From positions 496,001-560,000 of the forward strand of contig NZ_MODU01000004.1 in the NCBI RefSeq assembly GCF_001885075.1: DNA of 64,000 nucleotides. The letters run 5' to 3'. Positions 53,509-63,126 of the stretch are shown here, one piece after another. A program made the translations under genes and the position numbers. The notes below the pieces were generated by a model, which saw only the letters and a program-made list of their open reading frames with translations, ran no database searches and was not told where the DNA came from. The first letter of the stretch is position 1. The number at the start of each line of letters is the position of its first letter. Source of the stretch: Alteromonas sp. V450. Lineage in GTDB: Bacteria > Pseudomonadota > Gammaproteobacteria > Enterobacterales > Alteromonadaceae.

Positions 53509-53976
53509 ATGAAAACTGAAAAACTTGGGTTCGCCACCGTTGCTAAACCTTATCTTATTGTTGGGGCATTGCTAGCGGGCCTTTCTGTGGTACTTGGTGC
53601 GTTTGGCGCACATGGTTTAAAAAGCGTGTTAACTGCACAGCAGCTCAACACGTTTGAAATTGGCGTGCGTTATCAAATGTATCACGCATTAGCCTTACTG
53701 CTTTTACCTGCATTGTCAGGGGTTGTCTCATCGACGTGGGCTAATCGGGTAGCCTTTTGTTTCGTTACCGGTACGCTGTTGTTTAGTGGAAGTTTATACG
53801 CGCTAGGAATAAGCGGCATAAAATGGTTTGGCCCAATAACCCCTGTAGGAGGCGTGTTCTTTATTATTGGATGGGTGTTGTTAGTGTTTGGACTGATAAA
53901 AGGTCATGATTTAAACAAGCAACAAAAAGAAGAGCAGAACACAACTCACCACACGCCGGGGGCAGGTAATGACTAA
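53509..53976 (+). CDS. ygdD: DUF423 family membrane protein (YgdD)
   Basis: A 155-residue inner-membrane protein with four helices and the DUF423 signature LSVVLGAFGAHGLKSVLTAQQLNTFEIGVRYQMYHALALLLL, followed by GSLYALGI and ITPVGGVFFIIGWVLL. A short charged tail overlaps the rlmM start by 8 bases. Function unknown; the gcvA-ygdD-rlmM order matches E. coli. Confidence 0.93.
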   Translation: MKTEKLGFATVAKPYLIVGALLAGLSVVLGAFGAHGLKSVLTAQQLNTFEIGVRYQMYHALALLLLPALSGVVSSTWANRVAFCFVTGTLLFSGSLYALGISGIKWFGPITPVGGVFFIIGWVLLVFGLIKGHDLNKQQKEEQNTTHHTPGAGND

Positions 53977-55066
53977 CATCAGTATTTTAGGTTATTGCCG
54001 ACCTGGTTATGAAAACGATACAGCTAACGAACTCACGTCGCGTTACGGTGAAGCCCAGTGTTATGGCTATCCAGTATCTAAGAAGAACAGTGGCTTTGTA
54101 CTTTATCATTTATATGATGGCTCGCAGCTTGAGCAAACCATTACCCAGTTTGCTGTTCACGACAGTATCTTCCCTCGTCAGCTGGTGGCTGTCTTTGCCA
54201 CACTAAACGATATAGAGAAAGAAGACAGAGTCGGTCAAGTGCTCGAGGCGTTGAAAGAGGTTGAAAAACCATTTTCAATTTTTGGCGCTATAGACGTCGA
54301 GTACCCAGATACAGAAGAAGGTAAAACCCTCGCAAAGTTTTGCCGAAAGTTTACGGTTCCTCTTCGCCAAGCGTTAAGAAAAGCGGGGTGGCTTACGTCC
54401 AAGGAAAATCTGGGGAAACCTAAACTGCATATTTTCTTTGAGTCATTTGAAATTTGTCATATTGGCTATACATTACCCAGTCATGCCAGTAGCGATCACT
54501 TGGGCATTTGCCGATTAAAGTTCCCAAGTGACGCGCCCAGTCGCTCCACGCTTAAACTTGAAGATGCCTTAGTAAATATGCTGAGCGATAAACAGCAAGC
54601 TAAAGTACTTCGAAGCGGTGGACGTGCCGTGGATCTTGGTGCATGCCCAGGCGGTTGGACATACCAGCTTGTGAAGCGCGGAATGTATGTTGAAGCTATC
54701 GACAATGGACTTGTAGCCGATAGTTTAATGAGCACGGGGTTGGTTGAACATCACGCGGCAGACGGGTTTACATATAGACCACAATTTGGTCGTGTAGATT
54801 TGCTGGTATGTGATATGATAGAGCAACCCGATAGGGTAGCTAAATTGATGGGCGATTGGTTAGTTAAGCACTGGGCAACGCACGCAATATTCAATTTAAA
54901 GTTACCTATGAAACAACGTTATGAAACTGTAGTTGAAGCCATGACGTTGCTAAGAAGCCGATTAAATGCCTTGGAAGATGCATTTGCGGTGAAGGTGAGG
55001 CATCTCTACCACGACAGAGATGAAGTTACAGTAACAATTGTTCGCACTTCAAAAGATGAGGTGTGA
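53969..55066 (+). CDS. rlmM: 23S rRNA 2'-O-methyltransferase RlmM
   Basis: A 365-residue enzyme methylating C2498 of 23S rRNA. It has an N-terminal THUMP-like domain (ISILGYCRPGYENDTANELTSRYG) and a C-terminal Rossmann methyltransferase with SAM site VDLGACPGGWTYQL, a conserved DLLVCDMIEQP and the catalytic Lys in FNLKLPMK. Length and motifs are standard. Confidence 0.97.
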   Translation: MTNISILGYCRPGYENDTANELTSRYGEAQCYGYPVSKKNSGFVLYHLYDGSQLEQTITQFAVHDSIFPRQLVAVFATLNDIEKEDRVGQVLEALKEVEKPFSIFGAIDVEYPDTEEGKTLAKFCRKFTVPLRQALRKAGWLTSKENLGKPKLHIFFESFEICHIGYTLPSHASSDHLGICRLKFPSDAPSRSTLKLEDALVNMLSDKQQAKVLRSGGRAVDLGACPGGWTYQLVKRGMYVEAIDNGLVADSLMSTGLVEHHAADGFTYRPQFGRVDLLVCDMIEQPDRVAKLMGDWLVKHWATHAIFNLKLPMKQRYETVVEAMTLLRSRLNALEDAFAVKVRHLYHDRDEVTVTIVRTSKDEV

Positions 55067-55143
55067 TTTTGTTATTTTTCAAAAAAGTGTCATGAGCTGT
55101 TAAGTTGTTGATACTTATAGAAAAGAATTGATGGTGGTGCGGA

Positions 55144-55210
55144 TTTTAGCAAACGAATTTGAGGTTTATGCTAAAAAAGGTGTAAATCTGGTACAAAAAT
55201 CCTTTATAAT
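55144..55210 (+). promoter_or_regulatory. Promoter region of the EF-G gene
   Basis: A perfect -10 hexamer TATAAT (55205-55210) is followed by a GC-rich discriminator (CCGGCCG), as at growth-regulated promoters. The -35 element is poor. Just upstream, TTTTAGCA (55144-55151) and TGCTAAAA (55169-55176) form an 8-bp inverted repeat that might bind a regulator or form a weak hairpin after rlmM. Confidence 0.55.
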
Positions 55211-55249
55211 CCGGCCGTTTTTTTACTCTGAACCAATGAAAGTGAACTA

Positions 55250-57337
55250 ATGTCAGACTTATCTTTATACAGAAACATTGGTATTTTCGCCCACGTAGAC
55301 GCGGGTAAAACTACCACAACAGAACGTATCTTGAAGCTTACTGGTAAAATCCATAAAACTGGTGAGGTTCACGATGGTGAATCAACTACTGACTTCATGG
55401 AGCAGGAAGCTGAACGTGGTATTACTATCCAGTCAGCGGCTACTACCTGTTTCTGGAAAGATCACCGCATGAACATCATCGATACTCCGGGACACGTTGA
55501 CTTTACAGTTGAAGTATATCGTTCACTTAAAGTACTAGACGGCGGTATCGGTGTATTCTGTGGTTCTGGCGGTGTTGAACCTCAGTCAGAAACTAACTGG
55601 CGCTATGCTAACGAATCTGGCGTTGCTCGCTGTATTTTCGTTAACAAGCTAGACCGTATGGGTGCAGACTTCTACCGTGTTGTTGGCCAAGTAAAGAAAG
55701 TACTTGCTGCTAACCCACTAGTAATGACGCTGCCAATCGGTATCGAAGACGAGTTTACAGGTGTTGTTAACCTTCTAGACATGAAAGCGTACATCTGGGA
55801 CGATTCAGGTCTTCCTGAGAACTACGAAGTTGTAGATATCCCAGCAGACATGGTTGAGAAAGCAAACGAGTACCGTGAGCAACTAATCGAAACTGCTGTT
55901 GAGCAAGACGACGACCTAATGATGGCTTACATGGATGGCGAAGAGCCGTCTCTAGAAGACATCAAGCGTTGTATCCGTAAAGGTACTCGTGACCTAGCGT
56001 TCTTCCCAACTTACTGTGGTTCTGCATTTAAGAACAAGGGTATTCAGCTAGTTCTTGACGCAGTTGTTGACTTCCTACCTTCTCCAACAGAAGTAGATCC
56101 TCAGCCACTGACTGACGAAGAAACTGGTGAGCCTACTGGCGAAGTAGCAACAGTATCTGTTGACGAGCCGTTCCGTGCGCTTGCGTTCAAAATTATGGAC
56201 GACCGTTTCGGTGCCCTAACGTTTATCCGTATCTACTCTGGTAAGCTAAACAAAGGCGACACTATTCTTAACAGCGCAACGGGTAAGACTGAGCGTATCG
56301 GCCGTATGGTTGAGATGCACGCTGACGAACGTACTGAACTTACTTCTGCACAGGCAGGTGACATCCTAGCTGTTGTTGGTATGAAGAACGTTCAAACTGG
56401 TCACACGCTATGTGATCCGAAGAACCCTTGTACACTAGAGCCGATGATCTTCCCTGAGCCAGTAATCTCAATTGCTGTTAAGCCAAAAGACAAAGGCGCT
56501 AACGAAAAGATGTCTATCGCTATCGGTAAACTAGTAGCAGAAGATCCATCTTTCCAAGTTGAAACTGACGAAGATTCAGGCGAAACCATCCTTAAAGGTA
56601 TGGGTGAGCTTCACCTAGATATCAAAGTAGACATCTTGAAGCGTACTTACGGCGTTGAGCTAGAAGTTGGTCAGCCTCAGGTTGCATACCGTGAAACTAT
56701 CACGCTACCTGTTGAAGACAGCTACACGCACAAGAAGCAGTCTGGTGGTTCTGGTCAGTTCGGTAAGATTGATTACCGCATCAAGCCAGGCGAAACTAAC
56801 TCTGGCTTCAAGTTCACATCTACTGTTGTGGGCGGTAACGTACCTAAAGAATTCTTCCCTGCAATCGAAAAAGGTTTTGCAGGTATGATGGAAGTAGGTC
56901 CTCTAGCGGGCTACCCAGTACTAGACGTTGAAGTTGAGCTATTCGACGGTGGTTTCCACGCAGTTGACTCATCAGCAATCGCGTTCGAAATTGCAGCGAA
57001 AGGTGCATTCCGTCAGTCAATGCCAAAAGCAGGCCCTCAAATTCTTGAGCCTGTGATGAAAGTTGACGTATTCAGCCCAGAAGACAACGTTGGTGACGTA
57101 ATCGGTGACCTTAACCGTCGTCGTGGTATGATCAAAGACCAAGAAGCTGGCGCTACTGGCGTTCGCATCAAGGCTGACGTACCTCTATCTGAGATGTTTG
57201 GTTACATCGGTCACCTACGTACTATTACATCTGGTCGTGGTCAGTTCTCTATGGAATTCAGCCACTACTCAGCATGTCCTCAGAACGTAGCTGACAAAGT
57301 AATTGAAGAAGCGAAAGCACGTAAAGCTGCTAAGTAA
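55250..57337 (+). CDS. fusA: Elongation factor G (stand-alone copy)
   Basis: A 695-residue translational GTPase that drives translocation or ribosome recycling. G motifs are intact: [14 protein letters not shown] (G1), [11 protein letters not shown] (G2), DTPGHVDF (G3), VNKLDRMG (G4) and CGSAFKNKG (G5). Domains II to V follow in order. It is outside any rpsL-rpsG-tuf context, so it is likely the second EF-G found in many gammaproteobacteria. Codon use is strongly biased (Leu mainly CTA/CTT, Arg CGT/CGC), unlike neighbours, indicating very high expression. Confidence 0.93.
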   Translation: MSDLSLYRNIGIFAHVDAGKTTTTERILKLTGKIHKTGEVHDGESTTDFMEQEAERGITIQSAATTCFWKDHRMNIIDTPGHVDFTVEVYRSLKVLDGGIGVFCGSGGVEPQSETNWRYANESGVARCIFVNKLDRMGADFYRVVGQVKKVLAANPLVMTLPIGIEDEFTGVVNLLDMKAYIWDDSGLPENYEVVDIPADMVEKANEYREQLIETAVEQDDDLMMAYMDGEEPSLEDIKRCIRKGTRDLAFFPTYCGSAFKNKGIQLVLDAVVDFLPSPTEVDPQPLTDEETGEPTGEVATVSVDEPFRALAFKIMDDRFGALTFIRIYSGKLNKGDTILNSATGKTERIGRMVEMHADERTELTSAQAGDILAVVGMKNVQTGHTLCDPKNPCTLEPMIFPEPVISIAVKPKDKGANEKMSIAIGKLVAEDPSFQVETDEDSGETILKGMGELHLDIKVDILKRTYGVELEVGQPQVAYRETITLPVEDSYTHKKQSGGSGQFGKIDYRIKPGETNSGFKFTSTVVGGNVPKEFFPAIEKGFAGMMEVGPLAGYPVLDVEVELFDGGFHAVDSSAIAFEIAAKGAFRQSMPKAGPQILEPVMKVDVFSPEDNVGDVIGDLNRRRGMIKDQEAGATGVRIKADVPLSEMFGYIGHLRTITSGRGQFSMEFSHYSACPQNVADKVIEEAKARKAAK

Positions 57338-57392
57338 TTAGCCTTTACTTACGTAAGCTGACCTTGGGTTAGCTTACGCTTCAAGAAATACT

Positions 57393-57422
57393 AAAAAGCC
57401 GGTCGCATGACCGGCTTTTTTA
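57393..57422 (+). terminator. Intrinsic terminator of the EF-G gene
   Basis: AAAAAGCCGGTC-GCAT-GACCGGCTTTTT forms a 12-bp stem with T and A tails. It is between convergent genes and may serve cynS on the other strand too. Confidence 0.92.
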
Positions 57423-57449
57423 TGTCGAGTGTCTCGTCCTGAAATACGT

Positions 57450-57899
57450 TTAGTACATCTTATACGGCAGAAACTTTCCTGACATCACTACGCTTACGCG
57501 GTCGCCTTTAGGGTCGTTTTCGCGCTGTAAATCCATCGAAAAGTCGATGGCACTCATTATGCCGTCGCCAAACTCTTCGTGAATTAATTCCTTTAACGTA
57601 GTGCCATACACATTTACCAATTCATACCAGCGATAAATAAGTGGATCGGTAGGCACTTCTGTGGGTAATGAGCCTTTGTAAGGCACGATTTGAAGCCAAG
57701 CAATAGCTTCGTCTGAAAGCTCAAGCAACTCACCTACGGCTTCAGCTTGCTGCTTTGTCATGGCCATCTGGCCTAAGCAAGCGGCAGTACTCCATTCCTT
57801 TGACTGACCAACAACTTCGGCAATCTGGCTCCACTTTATGCCTTTTAAAATTTTAGCTGATTGGATCATGTCGGTAACTTGGGTTCTCGATGTAATCAT
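57450..57899 (-). CDS. cynS: Cyanate hydratase (cyanase)
   Basis: A 149-residue enzyme that converts cyanate and bicarbonate to ammonia and carbon dioxide. The catalytic Arg, Glu and Ser are visible as Arg90 and Glu93 in PLIYRWYELVNVYGTTLKEL and Ser116 in GDGIMSAIDF. Length fits the family (about 150). It is the last gene of a minus-strand operon with the PP2C-kinase (18 bases upstream) and FNT channel genes, which suggests a role in nitrogen supply. Confidence 0.97.
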   Translation of the reverse strand: MITSRTQVTDMIQSAKILKGIKWSQIAEVVGQSKEWSTAACLGQMAMTKQQAEAVGELLELSDEAIAWLQIVPYKGSLPTEVPTDPLIYRWYELVNVYGTTLKELIHEEFGDGIMSAIDFSMDLQRENDPKGDRVSVVMSGKFLPYKMY

Positions 57900-57917
57900 T
57901 TGTATTTCCTTAAAGGG

Positions 57918-59705
57918 TTAGTTAAACAAAATGAGCGTAGCTAGATTGCTGAGAATAAGTGCCAGTATCAGCACCTTGTAAACAAAAAGAGGGTGACGTT
58001 TTACTAAAGGCTCATAGGCCGTGTGTTGAGTTGGATTTGGATAGCGAAGCGAATAGAGGAATTCGGATAGTGTTGAAAAGCGTTTATCAGGGTTAACGTG
58101 TAAAGCGCGTTTCAGGGCACTATCAACCCAGGTTGGTATTGGGCGTTTTGGATCTAACGCCGTTTCATATTTTAGTTTTTTCTGTTCGGCAAAAGTGCGA
58201 CAGTGAGCGAGTTTTGAATGATATGGGTAACGCCCGCAAAGAAGGTAGTAGGTGAGTACGGCTAGAGAGAATAGATCTGAGCGCTCTGTGCCTACATTCC
58301 CTAAAAAGTATTCAGGTGCGGCAAAAAGGACCGCGCCGGGAATTGGCGCACTGCTATAAAGGCTAGGCGAATCGGCTAAGGCCGCCGAACCAAGGTCAAT
58401 AATAGTACAGTGGCCCTGTTCACTTATCATTATATTCTCAGGGCGTATATCTCTATGAAGAATGCCCTGACGGTGCATTGCTTGTAAGCCTTTCCCAACC
58501 TGCTCAATGATATCCCTAATTTGCTCCAATGATGGTGTGGGGTTATCAAAAGACCATTGTGCCAATGTTTGACCTTTTACATAGTCACTAATGCTGTAAA
58601 ACGCTGTAGGTTTGTGTTTGAGCCCTAAAATTGTATATGTTGGGCTTTTAACAACATGCGTTGAGTTAACTCGCCTTGCAAACCAACTTTCTATCAAAAA
58701 ACCGTTGAGCATTTCTGGTGACTGGCTAAAGTCGGTTGAGGGGGTTTTAACCACCACAGAATCTTGTTCATAACTTCTTTTATGAGCTTGAAGGGAGGCA
58801 ATAAAAACATGACTACGGGCAGAGCTATAGAGCTGTCGCCCTAGTGTGATGCCGTCAATTTTATCACCGGTCTCTAGTTCTTCGAAAGCAGGCTTACAAA
58901 GATGAACGTGGGGTTCACTATTTTCACTCCCACTTTCATTACCGATTTGACACTTAATAAGTAGTAGAGTGAGGTTATCATCACTTCCCTGGTTAAACGC
59001 CTCGTGTACCACCAAAGCAGCTTGGTTTTCTGGTAGCGTGTTGGCATTATTAATTCTATTGAGTATGACCGATAGCGCTATGAATTCATGCACACCATCA
59101 GTGCTTATCGCAATAGTGCTCGATGTTTTTAAGGTTAACGAAGTATGGTCAATGTCGATACTCGCGGTTACACCTAATGCATTGGAGAGATAGGTTTGCG
59201 AAGGTACGCTATCAGACACGTGACGATGAGGCTGCGTAAGCAAAACGGGGTTTTGGTCACCCTCAGAAACAACCTGAATTTGACTATCACCTACATGAAA
59301 TACGTCGAGGCGAGCGCCTGTTAAAATGGCAACGGAAAGCGTACATATATACCCTTTCTCAGGTGTGTAGCAAAAAGCGCTTTTCTGCGTTCGGGTATAA
59401 AGCCGTGCATTCAATTCTTTAATTATGACTTCGGCGCGCGTTTTTACCGACCACTGTTCAGGTGCAATATTAAAAAGCTTAACAAACTCGCTGGTAGCAA
59501 AATCGCTAGCTACCTGACTTACCGTACTGCTACTGACTCCGTCAGCAACAACAAAAATATGACTAGGGTTTAGCCTATCGGAAGAAATATGGTAAGCATA
59601 GGCATCTTGGTTAATTTGTTTAACGCCGCGCGTGGAAAACGCACTTACACAAACCTTGCAAGGTAGCGGATTAACCGGCGTTTTTTGAGCAGCTTGTTGA
59701 TTCAT
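57918..59705 (-). CDS. PP2C phosphatase - Ser/Thr kinase fusion protein
   Basis: A 595-residue two-domain signalling protein. Residues 15-250 form a PP2C phosphatase (metal motifs NQDAY, VVADGVSSS, ISTDGVHEF and GSDDNLTLL). Residues 285-560 form a Hanks-type kinase with the catalytic loop LHRDIRPENIMI and DLGSAAL in place of DFG. One membrane helix is at the C-terminus (VYKVLILALILSNLATLILF). Proteins of this design are often next to nitrate or nitrite transport genes; here it lies between an FNT channel and cyanase, so control of that transport is a reasonable guess. Confidence 0.92.
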   Translation of the reverse strand: MNQQAAQKTPVNPLPCKVCVSAFSTRGVKQINQDAYAYHISSDRLNPSHIFVVADGVSSSTVSQVASDFATSEFVKLFNIAPEQWSVKTRAEVIIKELNARLYTRTQKSAFCYTPEKGYICTLSVAILTGARLDVFHVGDSQIQVVSEGDQNPVLLTQPHRHVSDSVPSQTYLSNALGVTASIDIDHTSLTLKTSSTIAISTDGVHEFIALSVILNRINNANTLPENQAALVVHEAFNQGSDDNLTLLLIKCQIGNESGSENSEPHVHLCKPAFEELETGDKIDGITLGRQLYSSARSHVFIASLQAHKRSYEQDSVVVKTPSTDFSQSPEMLNGFLIESWFARRVNSTHVVKSPTYTILGLKHKPTAFYSISDYVKGQTLAQWSFDNPTPSLEQIRDIIEQVGKGLQAMHRQGILHRDIRPENIMISEQGHCTIIDLGSAALADSPSLYSSAPIPGAVLFAAPEYFLGNVGTERSDLFSLAVLTYYLLCGRYPYHSKLAHCRTFAEQKKLKYETALDPKRPIPTWVDSALKRALHVNPDKRFSTLSEFLYSLRYPNPTQHTAYEPLVKRHPLFVYKVLILALILSNLATLILFN

Positions 59706-59833
59706 ATTTCGTTGCTTCTATCTATATCTATGACATCGACTCAACTATTTGTTTTCATACAAAGGGTAAGACAGTGCCATCACAACGTACACTTGAGGAT
59801 TGCGTCATGATGGCTCTACGGTAGACGCTTTGA

Positions 59834-60682
59834 TTAAATGGGAAGCGTTTGTGATGCCGCTGCTTTATCAACGGGAATTGTGCGCTTTGGCAATGTTTTT
59901 ACGTGAGTGGTATAAAGGGTAAGCCCAGTAAATGCTAAACCGCCTACCAGGTTCCCCAGTGCTGTTGGAATTTCATTCCAGATAAAATAATCCATAACAG
60001 AGAAGTCGCCGCCCATGATCAGACCAAATGGGAAAAGAAACATGTTTACCACTGAATGTTCAAAGCCCATAAAGAAGAAAAGCATAATAGGCATCCACAT
60101 AGCCAACACTTTACCGCTTACGTGCGTTGAAATCATTGCACCCACAACACCTAACGACACCATCCAATTACACAACATGCCGCGAATGAATATTGTAATC
60201 CAGCCAGCAACACCGTGTTCTGCATAGCCAAGGGTGCGCGCCTCTCCGATGCTGGCGACTTTCGTAGCAATCGCGCCACCGTCGACGTTATAGCCCATGG
60301 TAAAGATAAACGACATCATAAAGGCAACGGTTAATGCGCCGCCAAAGTTACCTAAGAAGACTAGGCCCCAGTTACGTAAAATCTGTTTAGGTGTAACCCC
60401 AGGACGCTGCGCAAGCCACGCAAGAGGTGTTAAAACAAACACACCAGTTAAAAGGTCGAACCCCATAAGGTAGAGCATACAAAAGCCTACAGGGAACAGC
60501 ACTGCCCCGAGCAGAAACACCCCGGTTTGGACGGCAATTGTCACTGCGAAAACGGCAGCTAAGGCTAAAATAGCACCAGCCATATAAGCACGAATTAGTG
60601 TGTCTCGTGTGGACATATAAATTTTTGCTTCGCCTGCATCTACCATTTTGGTTGCAAACTCTGCGGGTAATAGATAAGCCAT
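59834..60682 (-). CDS. Formate/nitrite transporter (FNT) family channel
   Basis: A 282-residue inner-membrane channel with six helices plus the two short FNT loops. Family motifs: LGNFGGALTVAFM, FIRGMLCNWMVSLGV and GFEHSVVNMFLFPFGL, which contains the central His. By context (kinase fusion, cyanase) nitrite is a likelier substrate than formate, but sequence alone cannot tell. ATG 60682 has AAGG 8 bases before it; GTG 60691 is less likely. A terminator and antiterminator-like hairpin lie in its leader. Confidence 0.9.
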   Translation of the reverse strand: MAYLLPAEFATKMVDAGEAKIYMSTRDTLIRAYMAGAILALAAVFAVTIAVQTGVFLLGAVLFPVGFCMLYLMGFDLLTGVFVLTPLAWLAQRPGVTPKQILRNWGLVFLGNFGGALTVAFMMSFIFTMGYNVDGGAIATKVASIGEARTLGYAEHGVAGWITIFIRGMLCNWMVSLGVVGAMISTHVSGKVLAMWMPIMLFFFMGFEHSVVNMFLFPFGLIMGGDFSVMDYFIWNEIPTALGNLVGGLAFTGLTLYTTHVKTLPKRTIPVDKAAASQTLPI

Positions 60683-60734
60683 GGTTTTCACCTTCTCTTG
60701 TAGTAGTAAATGACTAACCCCGCGTTATTTAGGC

Positions 60735-60782
60735 AAAAAAAAGGCGACCGCAGCTCTCTTTATCAAAAGAGCTGTGGACGCC
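60735..60782 (-). terminator. Leader terminator upstream of the FNT gene (attenuator)
   Basis: On the minus strand, GGCG-T-CC-A-CAGCTCTTTT pairs with AAGAGAGCTG-C-GG-T-CGCC, a stem of about 16 pairs with two mismatches, followed by eight T residues. It sits 53 bases before the FNT start, in its 5' leader, and 290 bases after the nearest upstream gene. It could terminate that gene, but the distance and the overlapping hairpin at 60776 favour an attenuator. Confidence 0.7.
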
Positions 60783-60789
60783 TTTGTCC
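60776..60789 (-). promoter_or_regulatory. Antiterminator-like hairpin with ANTAR-type hexaloop
   Basis: The minus strand reads GGAC-AAAGGC-GTCC: a 4-bp stem with a six-base loop that has A at position 1 and G at position 4, the signature of RNA hairpins bound by ANTAR proteins such as NasR and NasT. Its 3' arm and part of its loop (GGCGTCC) are also the 5' base of the terminator stem, so the two structures exclude each other. A second ANTAR hairpin upstream is not obvious. Confidence 0.5.
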
Positions 60790-61071
60790 TAAATCTCAGA
60801 TTGTGAGGGGGCTGGTCTTAAACAAAGTGCCATTAAAAACGTTTTAACAACACACTAACTGCGTTACAAAAATAGAGCGGCAGTTATTCAGCAACAATAA
60901 TTTAGCTAGAATAATGCCAACATTAAGGGTTTTGTGTAATATTGTTTTAAAACAGGTGGTTATTGATTTTTTTGACGCGCTTTGCTGTTTGTATACAATG
61001 CGTGAGCTGTGATGAATTGCACTGTTTTTGAGCTAAACAACTTGCGCCTGCACTAAATTTAATCGCTATGA
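60790..61071. other. Non-coding region upstream of the FNT leader
   Basis: About 280 AT-rich bases that presumably hold the FNT operon promoter and the end of the transglutaminase transcript. No ORF or RNA gene is seen, and no convincing promoter stands out. Confidence 0.5.
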
Positions 61072-63126
61072 TCAGTATTTTGCTTTAAGCGCCTTGCGCA
61101 TTTGCTTATGGTGATGTGCCATTGCTTTATTGACGTTGATGTCTTGCTTATCAGAGGTATAAGCGGCTGTTTCGAAGATTGTATTCATAAATTCCAATTC
61201 TTTATAAGCAACGGGGTTGATCAAAGGCCTGACTTTTTTTATGTATTGTCGGGGTGTCATGGTTAAACGAGGTTGCCCTGTAAAAGCCTCAACAAGAGCT
61301 AAGCTACTAAGTAAGCGCTGACGGTAAAGCGGCATCGTATTTTTTTGCCATGGCGGAATAAAATAAAAAGCGAGCATCGCGCTAATAAGGCCAACGACAC
61401 CCAGTAAAACAAAGGTCATTTTCTGCGGTGTCAATGTTCCTAGCAGTTCCTCAAGCATGTCAGTTTGCTTCTTATTGTCAAAGCCTAGCACCCACTTACT
61501 CCAATTGTAGTCAAGTTGTTCAAGGTAATTTTGAATTTGTGAAAAAAGGCGCGTTTCGCTGATGTCTCCTAAAAGACTGCTGTCACGTTCTTCACCAAAT
61601 TCAGCAAGCGCATCCTCAAGGCCAAACGTTAACCGCGATGGCGCCACCACGCTTGTCGGGTCGAATCTTAACCATCGCTCGTCAACAAGTAATTCAACCC
61701 AAGCGTGAGCATCGTACTGTCTGATCTGAAGCACACTATCACTTAACGCGGTACCGCCATGATAACCGGTTATCATTCTAGCAGGTACGCCAGCGGCACG
61801 AAGTGCAAATACCATTGCGCCTGCATAGTGAGCACAAAATCCGGCTTTTTCGTTAAATAGAAATGCATCGATAGGGTTGCTGGGCATGGGATTGGGGCTC
61901 AGAGTGTAGCGAAATCCCTCAGATGCAAAGAACTGCATTATGGTAGCAATAATTTCGGAAGGAGAATCATTTCCTGCCGCTATATTCCTCGCCCATTCAC
62001 GTGTTTTCTCGTTGCCTTGAGCTGGAATAGTTAAATTGAGTTGTCGTTCGAAGTCACCTGCGGCATTGGTTATCTTTTCATTAGGTAGATAATCCAAGTA
62101 AAAAGCTTTTTTACTGGCTACAGGAGAATTAGCACGCAGCGTGAAATCAAATAAACTGCGAACGTTTGTATTGTTTAACGTGTTGTTTGGCACGGATACT
62201 TCTAGAGAAAAAACCCAGTCTTGCTGAGTAGGTTCTACAATAAGCTGATAAGGTATTGCGGTAACGGGTAACGCGTATTGAAGTACCTCAAGAGGTGAAG
62301 CCTTGTTTGCATACGCCAGCTGCTTTTCTACTTGCTTTCGTTGGTTGCTAATTGACCAGGTTTTTCCGTCGAATTGTTCCATTGTCATCGCGCGCCAGTA
62401 GCGCTGCTGAGGTGAGGGAAGGTCGCTTGCACGTTCAAACGTTGCACTAAAAGCGAGTTCGGAAGAACGCGCTAGTGATGCTATATCACCCGGTGTGACC
62501 GTTTCAGCTAGCCCTGTTTTCGTAGCTTTTGCTGAGGGCATTTGCCAAAGAGGCGGCAGTTGCGGCAGAACAAGAAAAAGCAACATCGCAATGGGCACAC
62601 CTTGTGCGACCAAGCGCGTTACAAATTTAAGACGCCCAATTTTTACGCTATTGCCAGCGTGTAGGGCGGCAGTTGAAAATAATAAAGCTATAAGAACCGC
62701 GGTATAGCCAAGCCAAGCAAAAAAGCTGAAAGCGGAAATAAATCCACATCCAATTAAGAACAAGCACGTGCAAACAATAATGTGAAAGTCTCTTTTTTGT
62801 TGCACCTGCATTAACTTAAGTGCGCAAGCTACGGCCAGCAGGTTTATCATGCTGTTTAGCAATCCGATTGAAAAGCCAAACCAAACAAGTGCAAAAATAG
62901 ACAGTACAGCAAGTAGGTTTACCGTTCGTACGCTTGGAAGGTGGTTATTGGTTATTGCGCCAGCCACGCGCACTGCTGTAGCACATAAACCTAATACAAG
63001 AACCCAAATCATTAGTTGAGAGGTAAGTGTGAAAAGCAATGTAGCGTAAGTAAGCGCAAGCAAAATGATAGAAAAATTTTTATTGTCCAGCACGAAAAGG
63101 TTAAGGAGGCGAATTCGATTTTTCAT
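61072..63126 (-). CDS. TgpA-like membrane transglutaminase (DUF3488)
   Basis: A 684-residue protein with five to six N-terminal membrane helices, a periplasmic transglutaminase-like core and one more helix near residue 565 (MTFVLLGVVGLISAMLAFYF). The catalytic triad is visible: Cys in EKAGFCAHYAGAMVFALRAAGVPARMITGYHGG, His in YDAHAWVELL and Asp in RFDPTSVV. TgpA-type proteins are usually encoded with DUF58 and MoxR genes; here the DUF58 gene is directly upstream with a 4-base overlap. The biological substrate is unknown. Confidence 0.92.
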   Translation of the reverse strand: MKNRIRLLNLFVLDNKNFSIILLALTYATLLFTLTSQLMIWVLVLGLCATAVRVAGAITNNHLPSVRTVNLLAVLSIFALVWFGFSIGLLNSMINLLAVACALKLMQVQQKRDFHIIVCTCLFLIGCGFISAFSFFAWLGYTAVLIALLFSTAALHAGNSVKIGRLKFVTRLVAQGVPIAMLLFLVLPQLPPLWQMPSAKATKTGLAETVTPGDIASLARSSELAFSATFERASDLPSPQQRYWRAMTMEQFDGKTWSISNQRKQVEKQLAYANKASPLEVLQYALPVTAIPYQLIVEPTQQDWVFSLEVSVPNNTLNNTNVRSLFDFTLRANSPVASKKAFYLDYLPNEKITNAAGDFERQLNLTIPAQGNEKTREWARNIAAGNDSPSEIIATIMQFFASEGFRYTLSPNPMPSNPIDAFLFNEKAGFCAHYAGAMVFALRAAGVPARMITGYHGGTALSDSVLQIRQYDAHAWVELLVDERWLRFDPTSVVAPSRLTFGLEDALAEFGEERDSSLLGDISETRLFSQIQNYLEQLDYNWSKWVLGFDNKKQTDMLEELLGTLTPQKMTFVLLGVVGLISAMLAFYFIPPWQKNTMPLYRQRLLSSLALVEAFTGQPRLTMTPRQYIKKVRPLINPVAYKELEFMNTIFETAAYTSDKQDINVNKAMAHHHKQMRKALKAKY

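Noticed and set aside
60805-60840. TGGCAC on the minus strand upstream of the FNT gene, resembling a sigma-54 -24 element
   Set aside because: The matching -12 element is absent: the bases at the right distance are TTTA, not TTGC.
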